Under the pieces are notes generated by a model, which saw only the letters and a list, made by a program, of their open reading frames with translations, was not told the DNA's origin and searched no databases. 64,000 nucleotides of DNA, from contig NC_037093.1 in assembly GCF_002994745.2 (NCBI RefSeq), forward strand, positions 43,380,384 to 43,444,383, given 5' to 3'. The position numbers and the translations under genes are program-made. Below, in pieces: positions 61,331-64,000 of this stretch. Origin of the DNA: Rosa chinensis (lineage: Eukaryota > Streptophyta > Magnoliopsida > Rosales > Rosaceae). Position 1 is the stretch's first letter; each line of letters begins with the position of its first letter.

Positions 61331-63464
61331 ATATCATTGACAGATTCCTTTGCAAATTGCAATTAAGGTGAATGCAATCATACTATTTTCATGGCCATAA
61401 TGTTGGAATAATATACATACCACCATCTATTTCCTATATATGGGTCCTGTTGTATACAGTCTTTCTAGTTTCTAACGTGCAAGTAGAACAAATAGCCCTC
61501 CAGAAGCATAATTCAAAAGAGAAAGGAAAACAAATGCAACAAGAGTGCAACAAACTACTTCCAAAGCATGGGGCGATAAGTTAGTTGTGCTTCTTTTACA
61601 CAAGTTGTTTCGTGTATGCAATGATAACTTGATAACACTTTTTGGTACAATTAGAAATAAAAATAATTGATAATTAATTAGTAATACAAGAAAATTCACC
61701 AACTTAATTTTCCAAGGAAAAAGTTGGAGCGAGAGAAATTAAATCATTTAGGAAAATATATGGTATTCATAGCAACGCTAAAGAATTTAGGAGTAATTAA
61801 TTTGACTAAAAAAATTTGGGTAAAGTTTTAAGGTGTTGCAGTGAGTTATAGTTTCTGTTGTTGCAGTAGCTAGCTAAAGCTCTTTGACTTCTTTTGCACA
61901 TGATAAGACAAATGAAAGTATGAACAATCACATTACATTCTCGAAGAGCTGCAATATCTCTCCAAAGTAATATAATACTAGTAACTAGCTAGTCCATATA
62001 AATACATCGACTTGAGTTTAGACTTTAGATATATCAACCAATACGTGCAGGGAACAATCTCCCCAAAATACTATGATATTAATCTAGTTGATATAAAATA
62101 ATTAGGTTGAAGTAATTTAGTAATAACATCTATATCAACCAACACATGTTCACTCTTATAAAAAAAACACCAATACATGTTCACTGTGGGAAGAACAGTA
62201 TCCCACATTATTCTCAAAAAAAGAAAAAAAGAAAAAAAAAAGAACAGTCTCCCACATTGATTCTTAATACTGTTATGTTATTATATAAAGCTGAACTTGA
62301 ACACAAGCTAAGCTAGCAAGCTTAGAAGCAAAGGTATGGTCGTATGGAGTAGCATATATGTCTTTTTTGTCATACTCAATTGTTTTTTCCTTAAAAAGGA
62401 AATTCTTACAAAAAGCCCAAACCCCATCTGATATGATTACACAGGCTGCCCCACCACGTGAATAAGTCTGACGTGATGGGAAAAAGTAAGTTATAATAAC
62501 AGGACATTTAGGATTGGGTTTTGGTTTTTGGGCCGTTCATCTACTAAATTTCGTGACCATTCAGGCCCATTCAGTAATCACTCTTCCGAGAACACCCTGC
62601 CAGTTTTGCTCGCTGCACCACAACAAAACTCTCCAACATAACTGTGGTTATTTGCGACAAATCCACACTTTCTCCTCCAGTCTGGCGACCTTCTAGTCAC
62701 CGGAATAAATTACAAGGGTCAAACTATGGTTAGGGGTAATTTTGATGGTGATCAATTTTGGATAAAGAGAAAGTAGAGTACAAGCCACAAGCTTGGCAGA
62801 AATAGTCAGAACATTTGTGGCTCCCGACTTTGTTACTTAATCCACACGTATAGGCATGACAATAGAATTTGTTTTTGAACAATTAAGTCATGAAAGAATA
62901 TTGAAGGGTAAAAAATTAAGTGCAGGGGGAAATGAACAATTAGTAGGGAGGCTATATATAGCCGCATCTCTAATTGAATTGGGGGTATCGACAAGCTCTT
63001 ATGGCCAAAGAAACCGTTAAATATTGCAATCCTAGCTATAATTAGGTACCACTAAGTCATCAACTAATAACCAATACTAGTCCATGGTGCAGTCCCTTCT
63101 GAGCTGCAATGTTATAAGTAGTTTACTGATAATGATGCTTCACATCAATCTCCCCATCTTTATCAATTTTAAACAAGGTAAAGAGTAGTTAACTGCTCTT
63201 GTTGTTTTGTCTATTTGTCTTTGTCTCCCAAGAGATTTTATCCTTCAAATTTCAAACCAAAACGACTTAATCAGGTTGTTGTTTTATCTTTTATATTTAT
63301 TAATTATTATATTGATATGTAAATGGTTGAAGAAAATGTATGATTTTCAGAGAATAGCTTGACTAGTAGAAGCAAAAGACATGGATAAGAGTGATGTTGG
63401 AACAGTCTATAAGTAAGATCAATACTATAATTTGTTCATGGGGATTTTTTACTTAAAAATAGAA
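61331..63464. other. Intergenic, no gene recognised
   Basis: No splice-supported frame or terminal repeat was seen in these 2.1 kb. There is a near-duplicate of AACAGT(A/C)TCCCACATTG at 62192 and 62236. Confidence 0.35.
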
Positions 63465-64000
63465 GAGCTAACTACTATTTAGTCCCTGAAGTATGGGCTT
63501 GTTATCGTTTCAGTCCATGTCTTTCTAATTTAATCCTAAAAGTCCCTGAACTCACAATTTTCAGTCCAACCGGTCCATCTCCTCCATTTCCTCCGGTTGC
63601 TCGATGACGTGTCAGTTACTCCTTGCCAGCTCCGCGCCACGTAAGACAAGGATTGTGTAAAGTGACGACAATTTCCCTGCTTCAGTATTTTTCAAAATTT
63701 CCAAAAGCTCCCATGACTCCAAGCAAGACCACGACCTGACCTCCAGTTGTTCTGCGCCACCGAACTCACCGAAGAAATCTGGGAGAGCTGTCTGCACATC
63801 CACTGACCCAGACCCGACTGAACTCGCTTCGTCTCCCCGATTTCCCCACCGTCTCGGTCGTCCGGATCCGGATCCTCCATGATCGGCCTGAGGCTCCCTA
63901 ATCTCCAGACGTTGGAACTGAACCCAGAAACCAGAGAACCGCCGCCATGGACGGTGGTTCCAACAATACCCGAAATAACCCAGATGCATGTGTTTCTTTG
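63465..64000 (-). mobile_element. Candidate Mutator-like element edge with GC-rich cargo
   Basis: The edge reads TAGTCCCTGAAGTATGGGC followed by AGTCCCTGAACTCAC, a style shared with plant MULE/MITE termini. Inside lies GC-rich DNA open on the minus strand for 125 codons (63989-63612) with Gly/Arg/Glu content. The right end is outside the window. Both the class and the gene-capture idea are tentative. Confidence 0.3.

Overview
The window is nuclear DNA of a flowering plant, very probably a eudicot. It is AT-rich, its genes have introns with GT/AG borders, it encodes a chloroplast assembly factor, and it holds plant-type hAT, Mutator-like, Helitron, Ty1-copia, L1-type LINE and tRNA-derived SINE sequences. 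I suspect Rosaceae from general resemblance but cannot show it. There is no operon structure, CRISPR array, rRNA or convincing tRNA gene.

Four genes are supported. Three are on the minus strand. The first encodes an 813-aa DUF630/DUF632 protein of the NRG2/REL2 type (4195-8044, 4 exons). The second is HCF244, a plastid NAD(P)-binding SDR-like factor for photosystem II D1 synthesis (49278-52115, 8 exons). The third is a plant O-fucosyltransferase family protein (53588-56852, 10 exons), lying head-to-tail with HCF244. In all three the exons join in frame at canonical splice sites. The fourth is a small two-exon gene on the plus strand (26430-29140, 86 aa, two predicted membrane segments). I do not recognise its family. 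Its single intron is packed with transposons.

The rest is mostly a transposon graveyard, much of it datable from intact target-site duplications (TSDs). From left to right it holds: a self-nested hAT MITE pair (1-1015); a GC-rich hAT MITE (1795-2152); a SINE with a 15-bp TSD (9576-9764); LINE-derived retroposons (about 12244-12600, 13372-14505, 38716-39886, 44970-46055); a decayed Ty1-copia element (17469-23530); a 2.75-kb Mutator-like foldback element with a tandem-repeat core and 9-bp TSD (23589-26336); a 1.17-kb foldback MITE with 9-bp TSD (27268-28441); a 320-bp Helitron plus a partial tandem copy (28544-28998); an L1 RNase H remnant (33041-33770); a second SINE (35557-35769); a tandem pair of Pack-MULE-like elements carrying a ribosomal protein L9 fragment (37481-38226); and a 2.0-kb hAT element (42578-44588) with a 476-bp MITE nested in it.

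The most interesting points are the small gene that persists inside the transposon nest with its upstream region displaced by about 9 kb of insertions, the tandem L9-capturing elements, the foldback element built around seven degenerate tandem units, and a duplicated non-coding block (41.8-42.4 kb and 48.05-48.5 kb) with islands of strong conservation.
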